Under the pieces are notes generated by a model. It ran no database searches and was not told the DNA's origin. It saw only the letters and a list, made by a program, of their open reading frames with translations. Made by a program: the position numbers and the translations under genes. DNA of 64,000 nucleotides from an uncultured Oscillospiraceae bacterium (GTDB lineage Bacteria; Bacillota; Clostridia; Oscillospirales; Ruminococcaceae): contig CAKSIT010000007.1 in assembly GCA_934462925.1 (NCBI GenBank), forward strand, positions 85,094 to 149,093, read 5' to 3'. The stretch's first letter is position 1, and every line of letters starts with the position of its first letter. This document shows positions 50,800 to 61,050 of this stretch, piece after piece.

Positions 50800-50862
50800 C
50801 ACTTCGTTTACACAGAGCGACACTTCGTTTACGCAGAGCGACACTTCGTTTACGCGGCGCGA
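50800..50862. repeat. Three 21-bp direct repeats upstream of the ribonuclease gene
   Basis: Three tandem copies of a 21-bp unit beginning CACTTCGTTTAC (at 50800, 50821 and 50842), with a degenerate fourth to the left (CTTATGCAACG). They lie between the histidine kinase stop (50905) and the ribonuclease start (50730). Two helical turns per unit suggests a regulator array or an expanded tandem repeat. Read as protein on the minus strand they would give SLCVNEV repeats, but there is no start site. Confidence 0.75.
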
Positions 50863-50904
50863 CGGTTTTGCTTATACACAATGCGCTCCCATGCCGCGTA
50901 CGGT

Positions 50905-51960
50905 TCACGCCGCCTTTCTCTGCGGCAGCGTTACTGTAAAGCGCGCGCCGCCGAGGTCCGAGCCGTCTGCGCTTATCATGCCGCCGCAAAGCTCGGCGAT
51001 TTTTTTGGCGAGCGGCAGCCCCAGTCCGCTGCCCTTTGTGGCGTGCGAGCTGTCCGCCTGATAAAACTTGTCGAATATATGCGGCAGGGCGTTTTCCGGG
51101 ATACCCGCGCCGCTGTCCTCGACGTTCACGGTAACGCTTCCGTTTTCCGCGCGGCAGGAAACGCGTATCGTGCCGCCCTCGGGCGTAAACTTTACGGCGT
51201 TGTCGAAAAGGTTCGTCCAGATATGCGCGAGAAGCTGCTCGTTCCAGAAGAAGCTTATCTCCTCAAGCCCCTCCATGTCTATCTCTATGTCCTTTTCGGA
51301 CCATTGCGGCTCTAAATGCAGCATACACTCGCGCAGCTGCTCGTCAAGCGAAAACTCCGCCTTTTCGGACACGATATCCCTGTTTTCAAGGCTTGTCAGC
51401 AGCAGCGTATCTGCGGAGAGCTGCGAGAGGTACTCGGTTTCGTCGAGGATTATGCGCGAGAACTCGCGCTGCTGCTCGGGGGTGAGGTCGCCCTCGTAAA
51501 GCTGCCGCGCAAAGCCGCGAATCGAAGCCAGCGGCGTTTTGAACTCGTGCGAGAAGCTCGATATGAAGTCCTTTCTGAAAAGCTCGGTGCTGCGAAGCTC
51601 GCCCGTCATATTGTTGAACGCGCTTATAAGCTGCGACAGCTCGCGCACGGTATGCCGCTCGCTCCAGCCCATTTCAAGCTTAACGCCGTAATCCCCGCCC
51701 GAAACGCGCTTTGTCGCCTCGATAAGCTCCCACAGGGGCTTAAGCACGATATTACCCGCAATGAAGCTAAGCAGCGTGCCGAGAATAATGCTTGAAACCA
51801 CCGAAGCCAGCACCTGCGTGGTGCTGCTCGATTCCCCCGTAACAACGCCTATAACTATACCCGACGTAAACGAAAGCGCCTCTGCCGCAACAATTACTAT
51901 AAGCACCAGCAGGCTCAGCTTAAGCACAAGGCGGTACTGTCCCATTTTCGGCTTTTTCAT
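50905..51960 (-). CDS. Sensor histidine kinase with HAMP domain
   Basis: The protein has 351 residues. Two membrane helices (about 13-32 and 47-69) flank a short outside loop, then a HAMP linker (PLWELIEATKRVSGGDYGVKL), the dimerisation helix SFSHEFKTPLASIRGFARQL (phospho-His) and an ATPase domain (HIWTNLFDNAVKFTPEGGTI, VEDSGAGIPENALPHIFDKFYQ, GSGLGLPLAKKI). It overlaps the response regulator gene by 4 bp, so the two are a pair. The signal is unknown; the short loop argues against a large extracellular sensor. Confidence 0.94.
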   Translation of the reverse strand: MKKPKMGQYRLVLKLSLLVLIVIVAAEALSFTSGIVIGVVTGESSSTTQVLASVVSSIILGTLLSFIAGNIVLKPLWELIEATKRVSGGDYGVKLEMGWSERHTVRELSQLISAFNNMTGELRSTELFRKDFISSFSHEFKTPLASIRGFARQLYEGDLTPEQQREFSRIILDETEYLSQLSADTLLLTSLENRDIVSEKAEFSLDEQLRECMLHLEPQWSEKDIEIDMEGLEEISFFWNEQLLAHIWTNLFDNAVKFTPEGGTIRVSCRAENGSVTVNVEDSGAGIPENALPHIFDKFYQADSSHATKGSGLGLPLAKKIAELCGGMISADGSDLGGARFTVTLPQRKAA

Positions 51961-52637
51961 TGTGAGTCCTTTCTAACGGCCTTATAGCCGAGTCCCCGCA
52001 CCGTTACAATCTCAAAGTCGGGGCAGCCGCGAAAGCGCTCGCGCAGGCGGTTAATATGCACGTCCACCGTGCGCGCCTCGCTGTCGCTGTCCATGCTCCA
52101 GAACTCCTCCATAAGCGCCGCGCGCGTAAAGGTCTTATTAGGGTAGGACAGCAGCTTAAAGAGTATCTGAAACTCTTTTTTCGGCAGGGTGGCGGTCTGT
52201 CCGCCGCTTGTCACGGAAAAGCTGTCGTATTCAAGCTCCGTGCCGCCCACGGACAGCCGCTGTTCGCGGCTTATCTTTGCGCGGCGCAGAAGCGCCTTTA
52301 TGCGCAGCAGCATTTCCACCTCGTCCACGGGCTTTACCATAAAGTCGTCCGTGCCTATGGTAAACGCCTTTCTCACGTCTTCTGCGGACGAGCGCGCGGT
52401 TATCACCAGCACGGGTATCTCGCTGCCGCACCCGCGCAGCTCCTTAAGAAAGCCGTAGCCGTCAAGCACGGGCATCATAACGTCCAGTATAACAAGGTCT
52501 ATATGCTCGCGCTCAAGCACCGCGAGCGCCTCCTCGCCGTTCTGCGCGGAAAACGGCTGATAGCCGTTCTTTTCAAGGGTGTATTCGTAAAGCCGCCTTA
52601 TATGGGCGTGGTCGTCTACCACAAGTATGTTGAACAT
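51957..52637 (-). CDS. OmpR-family response regulator
   Basis: The protein has 226 residues from the ATG at 52637 (CGGAGGGCAG upstream). The receiver shows ILVVDDHAHIR, VILDVMMPVLDG (phospho-Asp), VITARSS and FMVKPVDEVEM; the output domain is a winged helix (LPKKEFQILFKLLSYPNKTF, ARTVDVHINRLRERF, VTVRGLGYKAV). It is followed by its histidine kinase (4-bp overlap) and preceded by the cation exporter gene. Possible targets are the neighbouring exporter or the ribonuclease operon, but there is no proof. Confidence 0.94.
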   Translation of the reverse strand: MFNILVVDDHAHIRRLYEYTLEKNGYQPFSAQNGEEALAVLEREHIDLVILDVMMPVLDGYGFLKELRGCGSEIPVLVITARSSAEDVRKAFTIGTDDFMVKPVDEVEMLLRIKALLRRAKISREQRLSVGGTELEYDSFSVTSGGQTATLPKKEFQILFKLLSYPNKTFTRAALMEEFWSMDSDSEARTVDVHINRLRERFRGCPDFEIVTVRGLGYKAVRKDSQ

Positions 52638-52699
52638 GGCGGCTGCCCTCCGTATCGTAGCAAAATAGCGGGAGAAAAGAGTTTCCCCCCGCACCTATT

Positions 52700-53893
52700 T
52701 TAGCATTTTTTATCCGTAAAGTCAAGCCTTTGCGCGCGCTGTATCGGCGCGAAGCTGCTGTCGATATTCACATAGCACACATAGTCGGGGTGTTTTACGC
52801 GCATAAACCTCGCTATCTCCTCGCGCAGCTGCTGCTCCGTAAGCCCCGTGCCGTGCGGCACAACGCAGTCGAACACGCAGCGCGTATGCTCCGCGCAGTG
52901 AACGAGCCTTACGTCGTGTACCGACAGCCGCTCGTCTATGCCGCGCACTATCTCCGAAAGCTCTCTGCGCGCCTCGCCCGCGGCGCTGTCGTCGGTCAGC
53001 ACGGGGTCTATGTGTACGGTCATGCCAAGACCCTGCGCGGCGAACTCCCGCTCTATGCTGTCGGCGGTTTCGTGGCTTTCAACAAGCGGCGTATCGGCGG
53101 CTACCTCAACGTGAACGCTTGCGAACCTGCGCCCCGGACCATAATCGTGCAGCATAAGGTCGTGCGTTCCTAAAACGCCGTCGTGCGCGAGTATCTGCTG
53201 CCGTATGCTTTCGCAGAACGCCGCGTCGGGGGCTTTGCCCAAAAGCGGGCTTATCGCGTCGCGCAGCAGCCCCGTTCCGCTGAAAATAATGAACAGCGCT
53301 ACCGCCGCGCCCATTATGCCGTCAGCGTTTACGCCCGTAAGGCGGGAGATAACGGCTGCGGCAAGCACCGCGGCGGTGGAGATAACGTCGTTGCGGCTGT
53401 CCGCGGCGGAGGCTGCGAGCGTTTCAGAGCCTATACGCCGCCCTATTTTTTTGTAGAACACCATGAGCCACAGCTTTACGGCAATGGAAGCCGCGAGTAC
53501 CGCAAGCGTAAGCGCGGTGAACTCCACAGGCTCGGGGCGTATTATGCGCATAACGCTGCTGTGCAGCAGCTCCGCGCCGATAACAAGCACCAGCGCCGAC
53601 ACCATAAGCCCCGCGAGATACTCGTAGCGCGCGTGGCCGTATGGGTGTTCCTCGTCGGCTGTTTTTTCCGCAAGCTTGAAGCCCAGCAGGCTTATAACGC
53701 CCGAGGACGCGTCGGAGAGGTTGTTGAGCGCGTCTGCGGTGACGGAAACGCTCCCCGAAAGCACGCCCGCCGCAAATTTGAACGCGCACAGCAGCACGTT
53801 GCATATAATCCCTACCTTGCCCGCAAGCTTGCCGCAGGCTGCGCGCTCGTCCGCGCCGCGCTTTGCGAAAAGCCTTATCAAAAGCTCCGTCAT
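52700..53893 (-). CDS. Cation diffusion facilitator (CDF) metal exporter
   Basis: The protein has 397 residues from the ATG at 53893 (AAAGGGGGCGGGAG upstream). Six membrane helices lie in residues about 20-220. Metal-site motifs are visible in TM2 (SVTADALNNLSDASSG), the HPYGHARYEYLAG loop and TM5 (SAADSRNDVISTAAVL). The C-terminal 170 residues are the cytoplasmic ferredoxin-like domain with an extra repeat, longer than usual. Family role: Zn2+, Fe2+ or Mn2+ efflux in exchange for protons; the metal is not clear from sequence. It precedes the two-component pair by 62 bp. Confidence 0.93.
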   Translation of the reverse strand: MTELLIRLFAKRGADERAACGKLAGKVGIICNVLLCAFKFAAGVLSGSVSVTADALNNLSDASSGVISLLGFKLAEKTADEEHPYGHARYEYLAGLMVSALVLVIGAELLHSSVMRIIRPEPVEFTALTLAVLAASIAVKLWLMVFYKKIGRRIGSETLAASAADSRNDVISTAAVLAAAVISRLTGVNADGIMGAAVALFIIFSGTGLLRDAISPLLGKAPDAAFCESIRQQILAHDGVLGTHDLMLHDYGPGRRFASVHVEVAADTPLVESHETADSIEREFAAQGLGMTVHIDPVLTDDSAAGEARRELSEIVRGIDERLSVHDVRLVHCAEHTRCVFDCVVPHGTGLTEQQLREEIARFMRVKHPDYVCYVNIDSSFAPIQRAQRLDFTDKKC

Positions 53894-53923
53894 GCTCCCG
53901 CCCCCTTTCAATGCGCTTATACG

Positions 53924-53953
53924 ATTATAGCACCGCACGCGCGGGTTAGTCAA
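53924..53953 (-). promoter_or_regulatory. Promoter of the CDF gene
   Basis: Minus strand TTGACT (53948-53953), 18-bp spacer, TATAAT (53924-53929), 31 bp before the ATG. Confidence 0.75.
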
Positions 53954-54021
53954 GAGAAACGCGGAGTGCAGCAGGGCGTTTTTTCGCGGATTTTGCAAAA
54001 AAAGCTCGGGGCATGGCTTAA

Positions 54022-54047
54022 CCCCGCAGTTTAAGTAAGCTGCGGGG
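54022..54047 (-). terminator. Likely terminator of the efflux adaptor gene
   Basis: CCCCGCAG (54022-54029), loop of 10, CTGCGGGG (54040-54047), directly after the stop at 54054 on the minus strand; a T-run (CTTTTTTT) follows about 20 bases later. Confidence 0.65.
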
Positions 54048-54053
54048 CTAATT

Positions 54054-55112
54054 TTATTCGGGAAATTCGCCGTTCCGGTCGGGCGGCGGGCCGTCATGCC
54101 CGTCAAAGCCGCCCTGCGCGTTCTGCTGTTCGTCAGCGCTGTCCTCGCCCGAGAACACGCCGCTGCCCTGCGCCATTACCACGTCGCCCTCGGAGATACC
54201 GTCTATTATCTCGGTATAGCCGCCTATCGACTCGCCCACGGTGACGTTGAGCTTAAAGCGCTCCTCGCCGTCCACAAGCGTTACGTAGGTGGTGCTGCCC
54301 GAGCGCTTTATAGCGGAATCGGGGACTGCAAGCACGTTTTTCTTCTCGGTGGTGAGGTACACCGTAGCCCAGCCCGCGGAGATAGCGAGCGGGTTTTCCT
54401 CGGCGAGCTGCGCCATAACGCCGCCGTCAAGCGCGAATATCGTGCGCGATACCGTCTGGTCGGCGGGCGCGGTATCGGGCGCTTGCACCACCGTCGCGTC
54501 GTAGGTTGTGCCGTCCAGCCTTACCTGCACCTTCTGCCCGAAGCGGAAGCGCGACGCGTCCGCGCCGTCTATATACACCATTGCCCGGTCCTTTTCGGAG
54601 ATGGCGAAGCACACGTCCCCCGCCGCCGCGTCAGAACCCTCCGTAAGCCGCCTTGCGTAGGTTATTATGCCGTCGAACGGCGCGCGCAGCGTGTAGGCGT
54701 CCTTTTCGGCAAGCAGCATATCAAGCCTGCTCTGCTCCAGCGCGTAGTCAAGCTGAGAGCCGCGCGAGGCGTTCACGAGCGTCTGCTGGTTGTTTATGTC
54801 GTAGTCAAGCCCCGACGAGTCGAGCTGCGCTATAACGTCGCCCTGCTTTACCTCCCTGCCGACTGCTGTGTCGTAGCTCATCACAAGCGCGTCTGCGGGG
54901 TAGGTAACGTACACCGCGTAGGGGTAGCCCACCGTAGCGCCTATGCTCTGCGTTTCGGAAAGGTCCATATACTGCGCCGCGGCTACCTCGAACTTTATCT
55001 CGTCCGCGCCGTAAACGGGCGGGCGTATCTCCTGCGCCGCGTCTGCGCCGCGCCTGCACGCCGTAAGCAGCAAAATCGCCGCGCACAGCGCTGCCGAAAG
55101 GGTCTTTTTCAT
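54054..55112 (-). CDS. Lipoprotein efflux adaptor (HlyD/MacA-like)
   Basis: The protein has 352 residues from the ATG at 55112. A lipobox ILLLTACRR (Cys19) makes it a lipoprotein. The rest is a membrane fusion protein: a first barrel-sandwich strand (VGYPYAVYVTYPADALVMS), a hairpin of about 60 residues (LVNASRGSQLDYALEQSRLDML), LRAPFDGIITYARRL (lipoyl-like half), then the beta-barrel and membrane-proximal domains. The end is Gly/Asp/Pro-rich. It should couple to an ABC or RND pump; no pump gene is adjacent on this strand (the MarR-linked transporter is 6 kb away). It follows the epimerase gene by 11 bp. Confidence 0.87.
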   Translation of the reverse strand: MKKTLSAALCAAILLLTACRRGADAAQEIRPPVYGADEIKFEVAAAQYMDLSETQSIGATVGYPYAVYVTYPADALVMSYDTAVGREVKQGDVIAQLDSSGLDYDINNQQTLVNASRGSQLDYALEQSRLDMLLAEKDAYTLRAPFDGIITYARRLTEGSDAAAGDVCFAISEKDRAMVYIDGADASRFRFGQKVQVRLDGTTYDATVVQAPDTAPADQTVSRTIFALDGGVMAQLAEENPLAISAGWATVYLTTEKKNVLAVPDSAIKRSGSTTYVTLVDGEERFKLNVTVGESIGGYTEIIDGISEGDVVMAQGSGVFSGEDSADEQQNAQGGFDGHDGPPPDRNGEFPE

Positions 55113-55123
55113 GCTCACCAGCC

Positions 55124-56302
55124 TTACTTGTCAAGCCTGTTCAATACTTCAAGGCACATTCTGCCGTTGTGATAGGGGCATTTCCACGGGTCTACCGTGG
55201 GCTTGAACGCGGCGTACTGCCCGTTCTCGTCTACCTGCGAGAACCACTCGCCGCCCTTGCGCTTGTCGATTATATGCTCCTTAATGTAGCCCCATACCGC
55301 TTGCGAAGCTTCAAGGTACTCCTGTCCGCCGTAGCCGCGCCCGTATGCGTTGAGGAAGCCCACAACGGACTCTGCCTGAACCCACCATATGCGCCATGTG
55401 TTTATCTTGCCGCTATCGTTTTCATTCAGCAGCGAGCCTGTCGCCTTGTCGAACGCTATGTTGTAGATGTTGCGCACGATACGGCGGTTCATGTCCGCAA
55501 ACCGCTCTGAGAGCGCCTTGTCGCCGATAGCGTCGGTCGCGCGGTCGATAAGCCATGTGGCTTCAATGTCGTGACCGTAGGAGTGAATGTCGCCGATAAC
55601 GTCGAAATTGCGGTCGAAGAACACCAGCAGCTTATCGCCCTGCTTGTCGAATATCTTGTCGTAGGTAAGCTCAAGCTGGAATTTCAGCCTGTCGAGTATC
55701 GCGGGGTTCTTGTCCGCAATGTAAAGCTCGGTATAGGCTTCCATAAGGTGGAGGGTGGTGTTCATTGTCTTGTCCGCCATAAGCCCGTTTTCGGAAAGCT
55801 CGTCGTTGCGCAGCTCCCTCGTCCAGTCGCGGGACATGGTTTCAAGGTATGCAACGTCGTCCGTAGCGTGCTTTTCCACAAGCGCGGACGCCTCGTAGGC
55901 GAGGTTCAGCGCTTCCTTGTCGCCGCTTGCGCGGTAGTAGCTTGAAAGCGCGTAGATAAAGAACGCCTGACAGTAGCTGTGCTTGAAGTCGTCCTTTACC
56001 GTGCCGTCGTAGTTCATAGACCAGTAAACGCCGCCGTACTCCTTGTCAACGCACTTGTCGCGCAGAAACTCGTACGCGTGCCTTGCGTTGTCGAGAAGCG
56101 CGTGGTCTTTAAGCGCCATGTAGGCGTTGGAGTAGAACCACAGAATGCGCGAATGCAGGATAACGCCCTTTTCGCCCTTTTTGTCGATATTGAGGGAGCT
56201 GTCCATAAAGCCCGTAAAGCCGCCGTAAACGTCGTCGCGCAGGTTATTCCAGAACGGGATTATATGCTGCGTAAGCTCCGCGAAAATTTCATCTCTCATC
56301 AT
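55124..56302 (-). CDS. Cellobiose 2-epimerase (AGE family)
   Basis: The protein has 392 residues, the normal length. The (alpha/alpha)6 barrel motifs are clear: FTGFMDSSLN, LHSRILWFYSNAY, DIHSYGHDIEATWL (catalytic His region), WWVQAESVVGFLNAY, and PYHNGRMCLEVL (second catalytic His). These His positions match cellobiose 2-epimerases of Ruminococcus, which turn cellobiose into glucosyl-mannose; N-acylglucosamine epimerase is a less likely alternative. It lies 69 bp after secA and is followed by an adaptor gene. The start at 56302 or the adjacent ATG at 56299 cannot be decided (AAAGGC is too near the first). Confidence 0.9.
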   Translation of the reverse strand: MMRDEIFAELTQHIIPFWNNLRDDVYGGFTGFMDSSLNIDKKGEKGVILHSRILWFYSNAYMALKDHALLDNARHAYEFLRDKCVDKEYGGVYWSMNYDGTVKDDFKHSYCQAFFIYALSSYYRASGDKEALNLAYEASALVEKHATDDVAYLETMSRDWTRELRNDELSENGLMADKTMNTTLHLMEAYTELYIADKNPAILDRLKFQLELTYDKIFDKQGDKLLVFFDRNFDVIGDIHSYGHDIEATWLIDRATDAIGDKALSERFADMNRRIVRNIYNIAFDKATGSLLNENDSGKINTWRIWWVQAESVVGFLNAYGRGYGGQEYLEASQAVWGYIKEHIIDKRKGGEWFSQVDENGQYAAFKPTVDPWKCPYHNGRMCLEVLNRLDK

Positions 56303-56331
56303 GCCTTTGTCTGTCCTTTTCTTTTGTCAGT

Positions 56332-56359
56332 ACCGCCGCCGTAAACAAGCGGCGGCGGT
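56332..56359. terminator. Hairpin after secA
   Basis: ACCGCCGCCG (56332-56341), loop of 8, CGGCGGCGGT (56350-56359), between the secA stop (56372) and the epimerase start. No T-run follows on the minus strand, so readthrough into the epimerase is possible. Confidence 0.55.
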
Positions 56360-56371
56360 GTAATTATTTAA

Positions 56372-59092
<2,721 letters not shown>

Positions 59093-59177
59093 TGGAAATA
59101 TTCCCTTTCTGTACTGCCCGCGCCGCCTTGCGAAAGCGCAGGTGCTGCAATACGCTATACATAAATATACAACATAT

Positions 59178-59206
59178 ATTATACAGCAAAGCCCCCGATT
59201 TGTCAA
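59178..59206 (-). promoter_or_regulatory. Promoter of secA
   Basis: Minus strand TTGACA (59201-59206), 17-bp spacer, TATAAT (59178-59183), with a leader of about 80 bases. Confidence 0.85.
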
Positions 59207-59292
59207 CCCGTTTTTTTCGCCGCAGGGGCATATTTCCTTGAATCTGCGCGCGCTGTGAGCAGAAAATAAGCTCGAAAGGAGGCGAACGCCGA

Positions 59293-59469
59293 ATGAAGAT
59301 ATACCCGCACCCCAGCCACGAGGACGCCATGCAGGTATCGTCCGCTTCGGACTGCACGGGGCTTATCCCCGCAGGCACAACGGACGAGCAGGAAATGGAG
59401 ATGTACGAGGAACTTTACGATTTCCTGCCAGAACCTGCCAAGAAACAGAACAAGCCGCATATGGAATGA
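59293..59469 (+). CDS. 58-residue orphan protein
   Basis: An ATG at 59293 preceded by GAAAGGAGG (10-base spacing) opens a 58-codon frame ending TGA at 59467. The peptide starts MKIYPHPSHEDAMQVSSASD and continues CTGLIPAGTTDEQEMEMYEE; it is acidic, with no membrane helix or signal. The strong ribosome site, divergence from secA and a dedicated terminator at 59479 argue that it is a real gene. The fixed core CTGL-P is reminiscent of short conserved proteins in Clostridia, but I know no function. It is divergent from the secA promoter. Confidence 0.7.
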   Translation: MKIYPHPSHEDAMQVSSASDCTGLIPAGTTDEQEMEMYEELYDFLPEPAKKQNKPHME

Positions 59470-59478
59470 ACGGATTTG

Positions 59479-59508
59479 CCCGCCGCATTATTACGGCGGG
59501 TATTTTTC
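59479..59508 (+). terminator. Terminator of the 58-residue protein gene
   Basis: CCCGCCG (59479-59485), loop of 8, CGGCGGG (59494-59500), then TATTTTTC. Confidence 0.85.
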
Positions 59509-59652
59509 AGCATAAGTCGCATTAAAGCGCTCGAAAGAGCCTTTTCTCCCGCCTTTTCGTAAACTCTCTGTTGAAAACTATGTTAAAACCGTTGATTACT
59601 TCCCGTATAACCCCACAATATGCTGTATGCGGGTACACTTTTCAACACTATT

Positions 59653-60081
59653 TCAACATTTTGTTGAAAACTCCGCGAATATAACGGTCTGCCCGCCCGC
59701 CGTTTTAACAACGCAAAACAGCGGCAGCCGCTCCGAAAACCGCAGCGAAACGCGGGTGAGCGCGGTTATCTCGCATAGCGGCACGGTGCGCTCCCTTACG
59801 AAAAAAACGCCGCGGCGTATATATAGCGCGCCGCCCTCGCAGCGGTACGAAAGGCGGATAAAGTACGCCGTCCACCATATAATAAAGAGCGCGGCGCTTG
59901 CAATAAGAAGCGCGCGCACGCAGAACGCGGCAGCCGCCGAAAACGCCTGCGCCGCAAGCTCGGGCATAGCGGGCGCGCTCGGGCGTTCGGGCGGGAAGAA
60001 CGCCGCTATGATAAACGGCGCGCCCGCAAGCAAAAGCGCCGCCGCAGCGCCCGCCCGGAACGCTCCCCATGTCTTTTTCAC
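59653..60081 (-). CDS. Small PH-domain-like membrane protein
   Basis: The protein has 142 residues. Two membrane helices (about 7-29 and 52-76) precede a small beta domain (CEGGALYIRRGVFFVRERTVPLCEITALTRVSL) typical of bacterial PH (bPH2, YdbS-type) proteins. Role unknown; such proteins occur in envelope stress pathways. It is alone between the 58-residue protein and the MarR unit. AAAGGGCGG lies upstream of its start. Its last codons reach into a FAEFSTKC end with no further motif. Confidence 0.75.
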   Translation of the reverse strand: MKKTWGAFRAGAAAALLLAGAPFIIAAFFPPERPSAPAMPELAAQAFSAAAAFCVRALLIASAALFIIWWTAYFIRLSYRCEGGALYIRRGVFFVRERTVPLCEITALTRVSLRFSERLPLFCVVKTAGGQTVIFAEFSTKC

Positions 60082-60172
60082 GCCGTTTTCACCGCCCTTT
60101 CAGATTCGCATACGATTATTTTCTTCGCCGTTGAGTGATTTTATGCAAAGTGCCGATTTGCCCCGCGCGCTA

Positions 60173-60201
60173 TTGACATAAAAACTTAACGGTGATAAAA
60201 T
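60173..60201 (+). promoter_or_regulatory. Promoter of the MarR-ABC unit
   Basis: TTGACA (60173-60178), 17-bp spacer, TAAAAT (60196-60201). TTAAC (60186-60190) and GTTAA (60211-60215) flank the -10 box as a possible MarR operator, but this is weak. Confidence 0.7.
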
Positions 60202-60230
60202 ATTGCTGCAAGTTAAATAAATCGGGACTC

Positions 60231-60478
60231 TTTGACAGACCGTCGAAAAACCCCCATACGGGGGTTTTCCGACGGGACATCCGCGCTGCGCGCACGGTTT
60301 GACGGCTTGCCGCCTTGCGTAAGCCATGCGTAGCATGGTGTCGCTTGCACACTTGCGCGGATAGATGAGTTTTTTGCCTCGGCCAGGTCGACGCAGTCAC
60401 CTTTAGCCCGAGGCAAAAAAGTTATTTCAAAGCCCGCATACGCGGGCAAAATGGACTTTTTCAACAGGCTGTCTTTGA
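60231..60478. mobile_element. Hairpin-rich element B with GACAG ends
   Basis: The element spans about 60234-60473. Its left end is GACAGACCGTCGAAAAA and its right end, on the other strand, GACAGCCTGTTGAAAAA, the same ends as element A at 40282-40502. TTTGA occurs on both sides (60231-60235 and 60474-60478), so a target duplication of three to five bases is likely. Inside are AAACCCCC..GGGGGTTT, a 13-bp stem TTTTTTGCCTCGG..CCGAGGCAAAAAA and GCCCGC..GCGGGC. It has no coding sequence. Confidence 0.7.
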
Positions 60479-60570
60479 GAAAAGGAGTTTGCGACGTTAT
60501 AAGGCAGGTGATTATAGTGCATTGTACGCATTACACGGGCGGGCTGCTGCAAAAGCAGGTGGAGCGCTCC

Positions 60571-61047
60571 ATGAGCAGGCTTTCGCCCGAGGATTACAGC
60601 GCGTTTCTGCGCAGTCTGCAAACGATAAACTCAATGCGGCTGTCGCTGCTTATCGAGGGCGTCACGCCCGCGGAGTTCTCGCTGCTTTACTGCGCGGCGG
60701 AATCCGCGCAGCCCGTAAGCGTGGCGCAGGCGGCGAAGCAGCTGGGCGTATCCATGCCCGCGGTGTCGCGCGCGCTTAAAACGCTCGAGGGCGCGCGGCT
60801 TATCGGGCGCAGGACGGACGAGGCGGACCGCCGCAGCGTGCTTATAGAGCTTACGGACGAGGGGCGCGAGCTTGTAAAGCGAAACCTTTCGCGCATAACA
60901 AGCGCGGCGGACAGGATAATCGGGCGCTTTTCGGACGAGGAGCTTTCGACTATGGTAAGGCTTCAGGAGAAGCTCGCGCAGGGCGTTTCGGAGATAATGG
61001 CGGAGCTTTCGCAGGAAAGGCCGCGTACGCAGAAAGGAGAAAATTGA
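60571..61047 (+). CDS. MarR-family transcriptional regulator
   Basis: The protein has 158 residues from the ATG at 60571 (AGGTGGAG upstream); earlier in-frame starts have no site. The winged helix is clear: VSVAQAAKQLGVSMPAVSRALKTLEGARLIGRR and DRRSVLIELTDEG. MarR proteins sense small aromatic ligands and repress efflux genes. The next gene (3 bp later) is a fused ABC exporter, its likely target. The message starts at the promoter at 60173 and runs through element B. Confidence 0.92.
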   Translation: MSRLSPEDYSAFLRSLQTINSMRLSLLIEGVTPAEFSLLYCAAESAQPVSVAQAAKQLGVSMPAVSRALKTLEGARLIGRRTDEADRRSVLIELTDEGRELVKRNLSRITSAADRIIGRFSDEELSTMVRLQEKLAQGVSEIMAELSQERPRTQKGEN

Positions 61048-61050
61048 CCC

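Larger units (their letters stand above)
60082..60570. other. Leader region of the MarR unit containing element B
   Basis: No gene is seen in these 489 bp. They contain the MarR-unit promoter (60173-60201) and the hairpin-rich element B (60234-60473), so the message of the MarR gene would begin with about 370 untranslated bases, most of them element. Confidence 0.7.

Noticed and set aside
50800..50862. Possible CRISPR-like array
   Set aside because: Direct tandem units with no spacers between them and no cas genes.
52658..52705. Long inverted repeat with T-run, read as a plus-strand terminator
   Set aside because: There is no plus-strand gene; the T-run is coding sequence for the end of the CDF protein.
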